A DNA stretch of 5,004 nucleotides from Deltaproteobacteria bacterium (GTDB lineage Bacteria; Myxococcota_A; Polyangia; Polyangiales; Houyiibacteriaceae), in contig JAPUKT010000141.1 in the NCBI GenBank assembly GCA_027295555.1, forward strand, positions 1-5,004, written 5' to 3'. The position numbers and the translations under genes are program-made. Shown here in pieces: positions 1-5,004 of the stretch. Numbering within the stretch: the stretch's first letter is position 1; each line of letters begins with the position of its first letter. The notes beneath the pieces are model-generated. The model did no database searches and was not told where the DNA came from. It saw only the letters and a list, made by a program, of their open reading frames with translations.

Positions 1-148
1 GATCGACGCGAGGGGTTTGCTCTCGCGTGAAGAGGCGAATCGCGCTGGTGTGCTCAACGGAATCGCCTACAAACCGGACACGAAGACGTTCTTGTTGACG
101 GGAAAGCTCTGGCCCACAGTGTTCGAAGTGGAATTCATTCCACGGTAG
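1..148 (+). CDS. Glutaminyl-peptide cyclotransferase (plant-type QC), C-terminal end, partial
   Basis: Only the last 48 codons are present, read from base 2 and ending in TAG at 146-148; the start lies outside the window. The tail contains a block reading V-LNGIAY-P-T-TFL-TGKLWP-FEVEF, which I recognise as the hallmark C-terminal blade of the glutamine cyclotransferase family (plant-type QC, a five-bladed beta-propeller). Family members convert N-terminal glutamine of peptides to pyroglutamate, releasing ammonia; bacterial members are often exported, but the N-terminus that would show a signal peptide is missing here. The gene converges with the methyltransferase gene on the other strand, 24 bases apart, with no convincing terminator between them. 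Family assignment is fairly secure from the motif; activity cannot be judged from this fragment. Confidence 0.85.
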   Translation, partial: IDARGLLSREEANRAGVLNGIAYKPDTKTFLLTGKLWPTVFEVEFIPR

Positions 149-172
149 TGTGCGGATCTTTTCTCTCGTACA

Positions 173-1039
173 TTACGTTTTTGGATCCCACACGAGGTTA
201 GTGCGCTCGGTCGTCTCGACGACCTCGGGATCCCAAGCCGCGAGCCGCTTGGACATGACCGCGATTGCTTCGGGGTTGTCGTCTATGAGGACGAAGCCAC
301 GATCGTGACGCGCGGCTGCTTCACCCGTCGTCCCGCTCCCCGCAAAGAAGTCGAGGACGATGTCGCCCGGCTCGGTGTGCACTTTGATGATCCGCTCGAG
401 CACGCCGAGGGGCTTCTGGGTCGGGTAGCCCGTCTTCTCCTTGCCTCCCGTGGGGACGATCGTGTGCCACCACACGTCGGTCGGTGTCTTGCCGCGGGCT
501 GCCTTTTCTTTTCCGACGAGGCCGGGTGCCATGTACGGAATGCGATCCATTTCGTCGAATTGGAAGACGTAGCGCTTCGGGTCGAGAACGTACCAAAGGA
601 TGCTGTCGTGCTTGGCGGGCCACCAGCGCTTCGGGCGCCCTCCGAAATCGTAGGCCCAAATGATCTCGTTTCGGAACCGATCGCGGCCAAGCAGTCGATC
701 GAGCGCAACCTTGGCGTGGTGCACTTCGCGGTAGTCGAGGTGCACGAAAAGCGAGCCGTCCGCGGTCAGGCAAGGCAGCGCCTCCTCGATACGAGCCATC
801 AGAAATGAAATGTAATCGTCGAAATCGTCTTCGTACGTGGGACTCTCGAGACGCTCCACTGCGTATCGCCGGCCGCCGAAGCCGACGCGCTCTCCGTCGG
901 CGGCGGACTTCACATGCATGCGCTCGCGGGCTTGTGTGCGACCCGTGTTGAACGGGGGATCGATGTAGGCGAGCCGGGCGAACGCGCGGGGGAGCGTCCG
1001 CAGAACGGAAAGATTGTCGCCCTGCAAGATCTTCTTCAC
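173..1039 (-). CDS. Solitary beta-class DNA methyltransferase (adenine-N6 or cytosine-N4)
   Basis: This 288-residue protein is an S-adenosylmethionine-dependent amino-methyltransferase acting on DNA. The catalytic motif IV DPPF is at residues 27-30, followed by N-T-G. The SAM-binding motif I, FAGSGTT, is at 232-238, after a TQKP block at 207-210. Motif IV preceding motif I defines the beta class (CcrM/HinfI/YhdJ-like). The middle, about residues 35-200, should hold the target-recognition region, so the recognised site cannot be read from sequence. The start is GTG (CAC on the + strand at 1037-1039), chosen because the protein then begins MKKILQGDN, a typical family N-terminus; no other good start lies upstream in frame. 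The Shine-Dalgarno sequence is weak (an AGG about 9 bases upstream). No restriction endonuclease gene is visible on either side, so it looks like an orphan or regulatory methylase. Length is normal for a beta-class enzyme without an extra C-terminal domain. N6-adenine versus N4-cytosine specificity is not decidable here, though DPPF is compatible with both. Confidence 0.9.
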   Translation of the reverse strand: MKKILQGDNLSVLRTLPRAFARLAYIDPPFNTGRTQARERMHVKSAADGERVGFGGRRYAVERLESPTYEDDFDDYISFLMARIEEALPCLTADGSLFVHLDYREVHHAKVALDRLLGRDRFRNEIIWAYDFGGRPKRWWPAKHDSILWYVLDPKRYVFQFDEMDRIPYMAPGLVGKEKAARGKTPTDVWWHTIVPTGGKEKTGYPTQKPLGVLERIIKVHTEPGDIVLDFFAGSGTTGEAAARHDRGFVLIDDNPEAIAVMSKRLAAWDPEVVETTERTNLVWDPKT

Positions 1040-1089
1040 GGCGAAGAGCCTATCACCGAGCGTCGGCCACGCCCATTGATCCCACCTGC

Positions 1090-1118
1090 TTGCGGCACCT
1101 CGGGGGCCGCCCTACTCT
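1090..1118 (+). promoter_or_regulatory. Possible sigma70-type promoter for thiS, maybe leaderless
   Basis: TTGCGG at 1090-1095 and TACTCT at 1113-1118 are separated by 17 bases, the optimal spacing. Each box matches only three of six consensus positions. Transcription would begin around 1125, which is exactly the thiS ATG, and no Shine-Dalgarno sequence precedes that ATG, so a leaderless mRNA is possible. This is inference from spacing alone. The 85-base divergent spacer (1040-1124) is too short for a TPP riboswitch plus promoter, and I see no riboswitch core in it. Confidence 0.3.
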
Positions 1119-1124
1119 CTGTCA

Positions 1125-1325
1125 ATGCGTCTCGTCGTCAACGGTGAGGAACGACAGGTAGAGGCGAACATGACCGTCGAGGCGTTGCTGGCCTCGCTCG
1201 GGCTCGCGGGTGCGTTGGTCGCCGTCGAGCGCAATGAAGAGGTCGTTCCGCGAGCACAGCATGCCGGCACCCAGCTCGCCGAGGGCGATCTCGTCGAGGT
1301 GGTCCATTTCGCAGGAGGCGGTTGA
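1125..1325 (+). CDS. thiS: ThiS sulfur-carrier protein, thiamine thiazole synthesis
   Basis: This 66-residue protein has the ubiquitin-like beta-grasp pattern of ThiS: MRLVVNGEER at the start, a central VAVERNEEVVPR block at residues 32-43, then L-EGD-VEVVHFAGGG to the end. The C-terminal Gly-Gly is the functional site. In this family a ThiF/MoeB-type enzyme adenylates it and it is then converted to a thiocarboxylate, which donates sulfur to ThiG in the cytoplasm. Length is exactly typical. The start is ATG at 1125, with no Shine-Dalgarno sequence in front. The gene abuts thiG directly (TGA then GTG), so the two are surely co-transcribed and probably translationally coupled. thiF, thiO/thiH and thiC are not in the window and must be elsewhere. 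Confidence 0.96.
   Translation: MRLVVNGEERQVEANMTVEALLASLGLAGALVAVERNEEVVPRAQHAGTQLAEGDLVEVVHFAGGG
1313..1318 (+). promoter_or_regulatory. Strong Shine-Dalgarno site for thiG inside the thiS 3' end
   Basis: AGGAGG lies 7 bases before the GTG start of thiG at 1326. It falls inside the last thiS codons, overlapping those for Ala-Gly-Gly. It is the best ribosome binding site in the window and fixes the thiG start despite the GTG codon. Confidence 0.85.
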
Positions 1326-2123
1326 GTGTCCGAAGATATTCTCAAGATCGGCCAGTTCGAGTTCCGGTCGAGGCTGTTCACGGGGACGGGCAAATACCCC
1401 GACGTCGACACGGCGAGGGGAGCGCTCGAAGCCTCGGGGTGCGAGGTGGTGACAGTGGCTGTGCGCCGCGTCGATTTGAAGGCGACCGGAAGCGAATCGA
1501 TCATGTCCGTGCTTCGTGAGGGCGGCTACACCCTGCTCCCCAACACGGCCGGATGCTACACCGCCGAGGATGCGGTTCGGACGGCGCGCTTGGCCCGCGA
1601 GCTCCTCGATACCCCGCTGGTGAAGCTCGAGGTCATCGGCGACGAGAAGACTCTCTTCCCGGATGTGCCAGCGACACTGGAGGCCGCCAAGACGTTGGTC
1701 GACGATGGATTCACGGTGTTGCCGTACTTCAACGATGACCCGGTCGCGGCCAGGCGCCTCGAAGACCTTGGATGCGCCGCGGTCATGCCGCTCGCGGCAC
1801 CCATTGGAAGCGGCCTTGGCGTCCGCAATCCATTCAACATCGAGATCATCGTGAAACACGCCGGCGTCCCGGTGATCGTCGATGCGGGCGTGGGCACCGC
1901 CTCCGACGCGGCGGTCGCGATGGAGATCGGGATCGACGGGGTCTTGATGAACACTGCCATCGCCGGCGCAAAGGACCCGGTACGAATGGCGCGCGCGATG
2001 AAGCTCGCCGTGCAGGCAGGGCGCGATGCGTTCCTGGCGGGTCGCATTCAGCGGAAGCTCTACGCAACTGCGTCGAGCCCCATCGAGGGCGTGATCGGCT
2101 CCGACCAAAACGGCCGATCGTAA
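1326..2123 (+). CDS. thiG: Thiazole synthase ThiG
   Basis: ThiG is the cytoplasmic TIM-barrel enzyme that condenses 1-deoxy-D-xylulose 5-phosphate, dehydroglycine and sulfur from ThiS thiocarboxylate into the thiazole phosphate carboxylate of thiamine. The 265-residue product has the usual length. Visible hallmarks in order: SRLFTGTGKY (15-24), NTAGC (73-77), VKLEVIGD (99-106) with Lys100 at the position known to form the Schiff base with the sugar substrate, an APIGSG loop (158-163), VDAGVG (185-190) and MNTAIAGA (208-215), the last three forming the phosphate-binding face. All expected key residues are present, so the enzyme should be active. It starts at a GTG immediately after the thiS stop, supported by AGGAGG 7 bases upstream and by the MSEDILKIG N-terminus. 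Ten to thirteen bases separate it from the next gene, consistent with one operon. Confidence 0.97.
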   Translation: MSEDILKIGQFEFRSRLFTGTGKYPDVDTARGALEASGCEVVTVAVRRVDLKATGSESIMSVLREGGYTLLPNTAGCYTAEDAVRTARLARELLDTPLVKLEVIGDEKTLFPDVPATLEAAKTLVDDGFTVLPYFNDDPVAARRLEDLGCAAVMPLAAPIGSGLGVRNPFNIEIIVKHAGVPVIVDAGVGTASDAAVAMEIGIDGVLMNTAIAGAKDPVRMARAMKLAVQAGRDAFLAGRIQRKLYATASSPIEGVIGSDQNGRS

Positions 2124-2125
2124 CC

Positions 2126-2129
2126 AAGG
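2126..2129 (+). promoter_or_regulatory. Shine-Dalgarno site favouring the ATG at 2136
   Basis: AAGG ends 6 bases before the ATG at 2136 but only 3 bases before the in-frame GTG at 2133. Spacing therefore favours the ATG as the true start of the ThiE/TenI-family gene; the difference is one residue. Confidence 0.45.
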
Positions 2130-2135
2130 CCAGTG

Positions 2136-2774
2136 ATGCCAGGGGGGCTTCCACGGATCTGGATCATCACAAGCCCAGATCACCGGGACGGGCCGATCGC
2201 TGCGGTGCGACAGGCGCTCGACGGCGCGCAGGGTGGCCACATCGGGGTTCAGCTCCGCGCGAAACACGCCCCCGACCGAACTCTGGTCGACTGGGGGCGC
2301 GAGCTACGCGCTATGACAGCGGCCGCCGGGAGCCCCTTGCAGGTCAATCAGCGCGCCGATGTAGCTCACATCATCGGCGCCGATGGAGTCCACCTTCCGG
2401 AAACCGGACTGCCGATCGCGCAGATCCGCCGCCGATGGCCGAGGCTCGAGATGATTGGCGTATCACGCCACGATCGCGCCGGTCTTGTCGCGGCGCAAGA
2501 AGCCGGCGCAACGTACGCGTTCCTGAGCCCCGTGTTCGAAGTCCCCGGCAAGAATCCGCCAATCGGAGTGGAAGGCTTTCGGCATGCGATCGCGGGGCTC
2601 CAGATCCCGGTGTTCGCGCTCGGTGGCATCGGGATGGACGATGTGGAGCCGCTGCTCGAGGCCGGCGCCCACGGAATCGCGGTTCGGCGTGCGGTCTACG
2701 ATGCGAAAGAGCCGAGAATCGTCGTGGACCTCTTCCTCAGCAAGCTTGACAAAGACCACGCAAACGTTGAATAG
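2136..2774 (+). CDS. thiE/tenI: ThiE/TenI-family protein, TenI-like thiazole tautomerase more likely than thiamine phosphate synthase
   Basis: This TIM-barrel protein has 212 residues from the ATG at 2136, or 213 from a GTG at 2133; numbers below use the latter. It shows the common blocks of the family: VQLRAK (39-44), GADGVHL (82-88), IGVSRH (108-113), SPVF (132-135) with Lys140 following, and PVFALGGI (159-166). In real ThiE, two acidic residues bind Mg and pyrophosphate: the Asp of an N-D-R motif and the last Asp of GQ-E-D after GVHL. Here N-D-R is N-Q-R (72-74) and the stretch after GVHL is PETG, so both ligands look lost. The Thr residues of the T-x-T-K phosphate loop are also replaced (EVPGK). 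TenI, which aromatises the ThiG product, lacks the Asp (N-G-R in B. subtilis TenI) and keeps the S-x-H seen here at 111-113. The position straight after thiSG fits either role. Automated pipelines would likely call it thiE; family membership is firm, sub-function is inference. Confidence 0.85.
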   Translation: MPGGLPRIWIITSPDHRDGPIAAVRQALDGAQGGHIGVQLRAKHAPDRTLVDWGRELRAMTAAAGSPLQVNQRADVAHIIGADGVHLPETGLPIAQIRRRWPRLEMIGVSRHDRAGLVAAQEAGATYAFLSPVFEVPGKNPPIGVEGFRHAIAGLQIPVFALGGIGMDDVEPLLEAGAHGIAVRRAVYDAKEPRIVVDLFLSKLDKDHANVE

Positions 2775-2782
2775 CCGACCTC

Positions 2783-3409
2783 GTGGGGTGGGTTCGAAGC
2801 AGCCTTGGGTGTCTGTCGTGGATCGGCGCGGCGGTCATCGTCGTGCTGCTCCTTCTCAAGGTGCTCCTGTTCGACGTGGCCTCGGTCGGACACAACGGCA
2901 TGGCCCCCACTCTCGTGCGCGGCGAACGGATCCTGATCAACAAGCGAGGCAAGCCAGTGCGAAACTCGATTGCCGTCTGCAAGCACCCGACCGAAGAAGG
3001 ATGGGTGGTCGGCCGTGTCGCGGCCACCGAGGGCAGCGTCATCGGGTCGTTCGGCGATGTGCTTCGGATCGACGGTCAGCCGCTCCAATTCGAAGAGCGC
3101 GGCATCACCGAGTTCTACAACGAGGACAACGACCTGAAGCACTCGGTCGTGTGGGGGAACGAGGTCAGCGGCAGCGATGAGCACCGCATCTTCTTCGACC
3201 AGAACCGTAAGCACTTGGTCCACAAAACCACCGTCGAGCCGGGTAAGGTCTACCTACTGGGCGACTATCGGGGCTACATGGGACAGGACAGCCGTGCATA
3301 CGGGCTGGTCGACGCCGCCAGCTGTCGAGGCACGATCGTGTTTCGGTTGATCCCCGTCGGGGGGCTCGAGCCGAAGATCGCGCACGGCTATTTCGAGGTG
3401 GTTCAATAG
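2783..3409 (+). CDS. Signal peptidase I (LepB, S26A) family protein lacking both catalytic residues, probable pseudoprotease
   Basis: The 208-residue protein has one N-terminal membrane segment (about 13-31, rich in V, L, I, A), so the rest should sit outside the cytoplasmic membrane, as in type I signal peptidases. Fold motifs are clear: GMAPTLVRGERILINK (39-54) matches the family box SM-PTL-GD-LVNK; GRVAATEG (77-84) followed by GDVLRIDGQPL matches KR-VGLPGD; LLGDYRGYMGQDSRAYG (158-174) matches LGDNRDNS-DSR-G; and CRGTIVFRL (181-189) matches the last strand. However, the residue before Met40, the nucleophile Ser in active enzymes, is Gly39, and the general-base Lys position before Arg78 is Gly77. 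Cleavage of signal peptides by the usual Ser-Lys dyad is therefore not expected. The reading frame is intact, so selection seems to keep the protein. The start is GTG 8 bases after the preceding stop, the only candidate upstream of the membrane segment, with no visible Shine-Dalgarno. Role unknown; a binding or scaffold function is one possibility. Confidence 0.85.
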   Translation: MGWVRSSLGCLSWIGAAVIVVLLLLKVLLFDVASVGHNGMAPTLVRGERILINKRGKPVRNSIAVCKHPTEEGWVVGRVAATEGSVIGSFGDVLRIDGQPLQFEERGITEFYNEDNDLKHSVVWGNEVSGSDEHRIFFDQNRKHLVHKTTVEPGKVYLLGDYRGYMGQDSRAYGLVDAASCRGTIVFRLIPVGGLEPKIAHGYFEVVQ

Positions 3410-3422
3410 AGCCCCTTCCGCG

Positions 3423-3451
3423 TTGCCTCGGGCGCGGTCCGTCCGTATGCT
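3423..3451 (+). promoter_or_regulatory. Probable sigma70-type promoter for purQL
   Basis: TTGCCT at 3423-3428 and TATGCT at 3446-3451 have a 17-base spacer and each match four of six consensus positions. Transcription would start near 3458, leaving a leader of about 24 bases before the purQ ATG at 3482. It lies in the only sizeable gap (3410-3481) on this strand after thiS, so purQL can be expressed apart from the thiamine genes. I see no purine riboswitch or PUR-box-like site in it. Confidence 0.45.
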
Positions 3452-3481
3452 CCGCGCGCCTAAAAGCCCAAGTCGCCCCCG

Positions 3482-4177
3482 ATGAGAGTCGCTGTTGTAC
3501 AATTTCCAGGTTCAAACGCGGATTGGGATGCCCTTCACGCCGTGAGGGATGTCCTCGGGGCTGACGCTTGGTACGCCTTCCACAAAGAGACCTCGCTTGG
3601 GGACGCCGACGCCGTGGTGATTCCAGGCGGTTTCTCGTACGGGGACTACCTCCGGGCCGGAGCGATTGCGGGCTTTAGCCCGATCGACGGCGCGATTCGA
3701 GAGTTTGCCGACCGCGGCGGCCCGGTCCTCGGGATCTGCAACGGCTTTCAAGTCCTCACCGAGATGGGACTCCTGCCAGGCGCCCTCACCCGCAACGCGC
3801 ATCTGCGGTTCGAGTGCCGAGACATCTTCGTGCGCGTCGAAAACGACGGACCCTTCACCGATATGGGCAAGGGGCAGGTGCTGCGACTTCCGATCGCCCA
3901 CGCAGACGGGCGGTATCAATGCAGCCAGGAGACGCTGCAGGAGCTCAACGCCAACGATCAGATCGCTTTTCGCTACTGCACGCGCCACGGCGATGCGCCC
4001 GGCGGGGGCGCGGCCAATCCGAACGGTGCGGTCGACGACATCGCGGGCGTCTACAACCACGAGAAGAACGTGCTCGGCATGATGCCGCACCCCGAACGGG
4101 CCAGCGAAGCCATCCTCGGAAATGACGACGGGCTGCGCCTCTTTCAATCACTCCGGCGCCACCTGGGGTTCGAATGA
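3482..4177 (+). CDS. purQ: FGAM synthase glutaminase subunit PurQ
   Basis: PurQ is a class I glutamine amidotransferase. It releases ammonia from glutamine and passes it to PurL for conversion of FGAR to FGAM, step four of purine synthesis in the cytoplasm. The 231-residue length is normal. The N-terminus MRVAVVQFPGSNAD is typical, followed by VVIPGGFSYGDYLRAGAIA (45-63), the nucleophile elbow GICNGFQ (84-90) with Cys86, and MMPHPER (200-206) with His203 and Glu205 completing the catalytic triad. All key residues are present. The ATG at 3482 is chosen from the family N-terminus; the sequence in front (C-rich) has no good Shine-Dalgarno. The stop overlaps the purL start by ATGA, indicating translational coupling of the two subunits. 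No purS is found next to it. Confidence 0.97.
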   Translation: MRVAVVQFPGSNADWDALHAVRDVLGADAWYAFHKETSLGDADAVVIPGGFSYGDYLRAGAIAGFSPIDGAIREFADRGGPVLGICNGFQVLTEMGLLPGALTRNAHLRFECRDIFVRVENDGPFTDMGKGQVLRLPIAHADGRYQCSQETLQELNANDQIAFRYCTRHGDAPGGGAANPNGAVDDIAGVYNHEKNVLGMMPHPERASEAILGNDDGLRLFQSLRRHLGFE

Positions 4178-5004
4178 AGACGCCGAGAAACTTCCCGGGA
4201 GAACCGGACGCCTCACCCGAGCTCGCTCGTGAGCTCGGGCTGGCTGAGCACGAATGGGACCGCGTTCTCAGCACGCTTTCGCGAAAGCCGAGCTACGCCG
4301 AGCTCGGGGTAATCAGCGTGATGTGGTCCGAGCATTGCTCCTACAAGTCATCTCGAGTCCATCTGTCACGCCTGTCTACCGAAGGCCCTCGAGTCGTGCA
4401 GGGTCCGGGTGAGAACGCCGGCGCCGTCGATATCGGCGACGGCTTCTGCGCGGTCTTCAAGATGGAATCCCACAACCACCCTTCGTATATCGAGCCCTAC
4501 CAGGGCGCCGCAACGGGTGTAGGCGGCATTCTTCGCGACGTGTTCACCATGGGCGCCCGCCCGGTGGCGTCCCTCAACTCGCTGCGATTCGGCCGACCCG
4601 ACCATCCGAAGACGCCGCACCTGCTCAAGGGCGTCGTCGCGGGGATTGGCGGCTACGGCAACTGCATCGGCGTGCCCACCGTAGGCGGCGAAGTGCAGTT
4701 CGATGCCAGCTACGATGGGAACATTCTGGTCAATGCCTTTACGGTCGGGGTCGCCAAGACAGACGAGCTCTTCTTCGGCCGCGCAGATGGCATCGGCAAT
4801 CCGATCATCTACGTCGGGGCGAAAACCGGACGTGACGGCATTCACGGCGCCACGATGGCAAGCGCCGAGTTCGGCGTAGAAACCGATAGCAAGCTTCCCA
4901 CGGTGCAAGTGGGCGATCCCTTCATGGAGAAGCTCCTTCTCGAGGCCTGCCTGGAGATTTTCGCAACCGACTGCCTGGCCGGCGTGCAAGACATGGGAGC
5001 TGCG
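4174..5004 (+). CDS. purL: FGAM synthase large subunit PurL (short type), 5' part, cut by window end
   Basis: 277 codons are open to the window edge with no stop; short-type PurL proteins are about 700-780 residues, so roughly the first third is here. It is the ATP-dependent subunit that aminates FGAR using ammonia from PurQ. Visible family blocks: LGVISVMWSEHCSYKSSR (44-61) with His54, MESHNHPS (97-104), YQGAATGVGGILRD (109-122), a GIGGYGNCIGVPTVGGE stretch (157-173), VGDPFMEK (247-253) and VQDMGAA at the cut end (271-277). The N-terminus lacks the large extra domain of the fused gammaproteobacterial enzyme, consistent with a separate PurQ. The start ATG overlaps the purQ stop, and no in-frame alternative fits the family N-terminus better. 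Small PurL enzymes normally also need PurS, which is not in the window. Confidence 0.96.
   Translation, partial: MKTPRNFPGEPDASPELARELGLAEHEWDRVLSTLSRKPSYAELGVISVMWSEHCSYKSSRVHLSRLSTEGPRVVQGPGENAGAVDIGDGFCAVFKMESHNHPSYIEPYQGAATGVGGILRDVFTMGARPVASLNSLRFGRPDHPKTPHLLKGVVAGIGGYGNCIGVPTVGGEVQFDASYDGNILVNAFTVGVAKTDELFFGRADGIGNPIIYVGAKTGRDGIHGATMASAEFGVETDSKLPTVQVGDPFMEKLLLEACLEIFATDCLAGVQDMGAA
4216..4239 (+). repeat. Perfect 9-bp inverted repeat with 6-base loop in early purL
   Basis: CCCGAGCTC (4216-4224) and GAGCTCGGG (4231-4239) are perfect reverse complements around GCTCGT. The element lies 42 bases into purL and encodes residues 15-22 (PELARELG). A third copy of GAGCTCGGG sits at 4300-4308 and could compete for pairing with the first arm. 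It may be a by-product of repeated Glu-Leu codons (GAG CTC, itself a palindrome), so function is uncertain. Confidence 0.6.
4275..4288. repeat. Perfect 14-bp palindrome in purL
   Basis: GCTTTCGCGAAAGC is its own reverse complement and lies about 100 bases into purL. It could be a protein-binding site or coincidence of coding; it does not resemble the E. coli PurR operator as I remember it. The palindrome itself is certain, any function is not. Confidence 0.5.

Noticed and set aside
167..182. Small hairpin CGTA-CAT-TACG followed by TTTTT, as a terminator for the cyclotransferase gene
   Set aside because: The stem is only 4 bp and AT-containing, and it overlaps the methyltransferase stop codon; too weak to call.
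305..808. 167-codon open frame antisense to the methyltransferase
   Set aside because: No recognisable motif; the opposite strand encodes DPPF and FAGSGTT in a full-length family protein.
1040..1124. TPP riboswitch upstream of thiS
   Set aside because: I looked for the conserved CTGAGA and ACC-TGATC-type core and found neither; the spacer is too short for a full aptamer.
1122..2267. 381-codon open frame on the minus strand, antisense to thiS and thiG
   Set aside because: It is a shadow of high-GC coding on the other strand. The product is rich in R, H and D with no recognisable domain, while the plus strand carries unmistakable ThiS and ThiG.
1772..2749. 325-codon open frame on the plus strand spanning thiG and the ThiE/TenI gene in another frame
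   Set aside because: The product is extremely Arg-rich and low in hydrophobic residues, typical of an out-of-frame reading of GC-rich DNA; it overlaps two confident genes.
3431..3460. GGCGCG / CGCGCC inverted repeat after the signal-peptidase-like gene
   Set aside because: A 6-bp stem with an 18-base loop and no T-run is not a convincing terminator; it also surrounds the probable purQ -10 box, and such GC pairs are common at this composition.
4366..4989. 207-codon open frame on the minus strand opposite purL
   Set aside because: Antisense shadow of the strongly conserved PurL coding frame; no start context or domain of its own.

Overview
The window is a gene-dense, high-GC bacterial chromosome segment with no mobile element, RNA gene or CRISPR array that I can see. 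Every complete gene is housekeeping-like, intergenic gaps are under 90 bases, and no gene-free stretch exceeds 300 bases. PurQ and a PurL of the short type are separate proteins, which argues against gamma- and betaproteobacteria because these use one large fused PurL. The plant-type glutamine cyclotransferase and the high GC would fit a deltaproteobacterial/Myxococcota-like organism, but this is a weak inference from gene content only.

Layout. Bases 1-148 hold the 3' end of a glutaminyl-peptide cyclotransferase gene (+). It converges with a solitary beta-class DNA methyltransferase gene (173-1039, -). An 85-base divergent spacer separates the methyltransferase from a thiamine-thiazole operon (+): thiS (1125-1325), thiG (1326-2123) and a ThiE/TenI-family gene (2136-2774). 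Eight bases later comes a gene for a signal-peptidase-I-family membrane protein (2783-3409). After a 72-base spacer with a plausible promoter come purQ (3482-4177) and purL (from 4174, cut by the window end), which overlap by ATGA.

How the genes work together. ThiS carries sulfur as a C-terminal thiocarboxylate. ThiG uses it with deoxyxylulose phosphate and dehydroglycine to build the thiazole phosphate of thiamine. The next gene either isomerises the thiazole (TenI) or couples it to the pyrimidine (ThiE). PurQ and PurL make FGAM in purine synthesis, which leads to AIR, the precursor of the thiamine pyrimidine, so the two blocks are metabolically linked.

Most notable points. (1) The signal-peptidase-like protein keeps the S26 fold motifs but has Gly at both the nucleophile Ser and the general-base Lys positions, so it looks like a pseudoprotease. 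(2) The ThiE/TenI protein lacks the Mg-binding acidic residues of ThiE and looks more like TenI. (3) purS, the usual third subunit gene, is not beside purQL. I did not find a clear new multi-gene system; the pseudoprotease sandwiched between the thiamine and purine genes is the best candidate for something undescribed.
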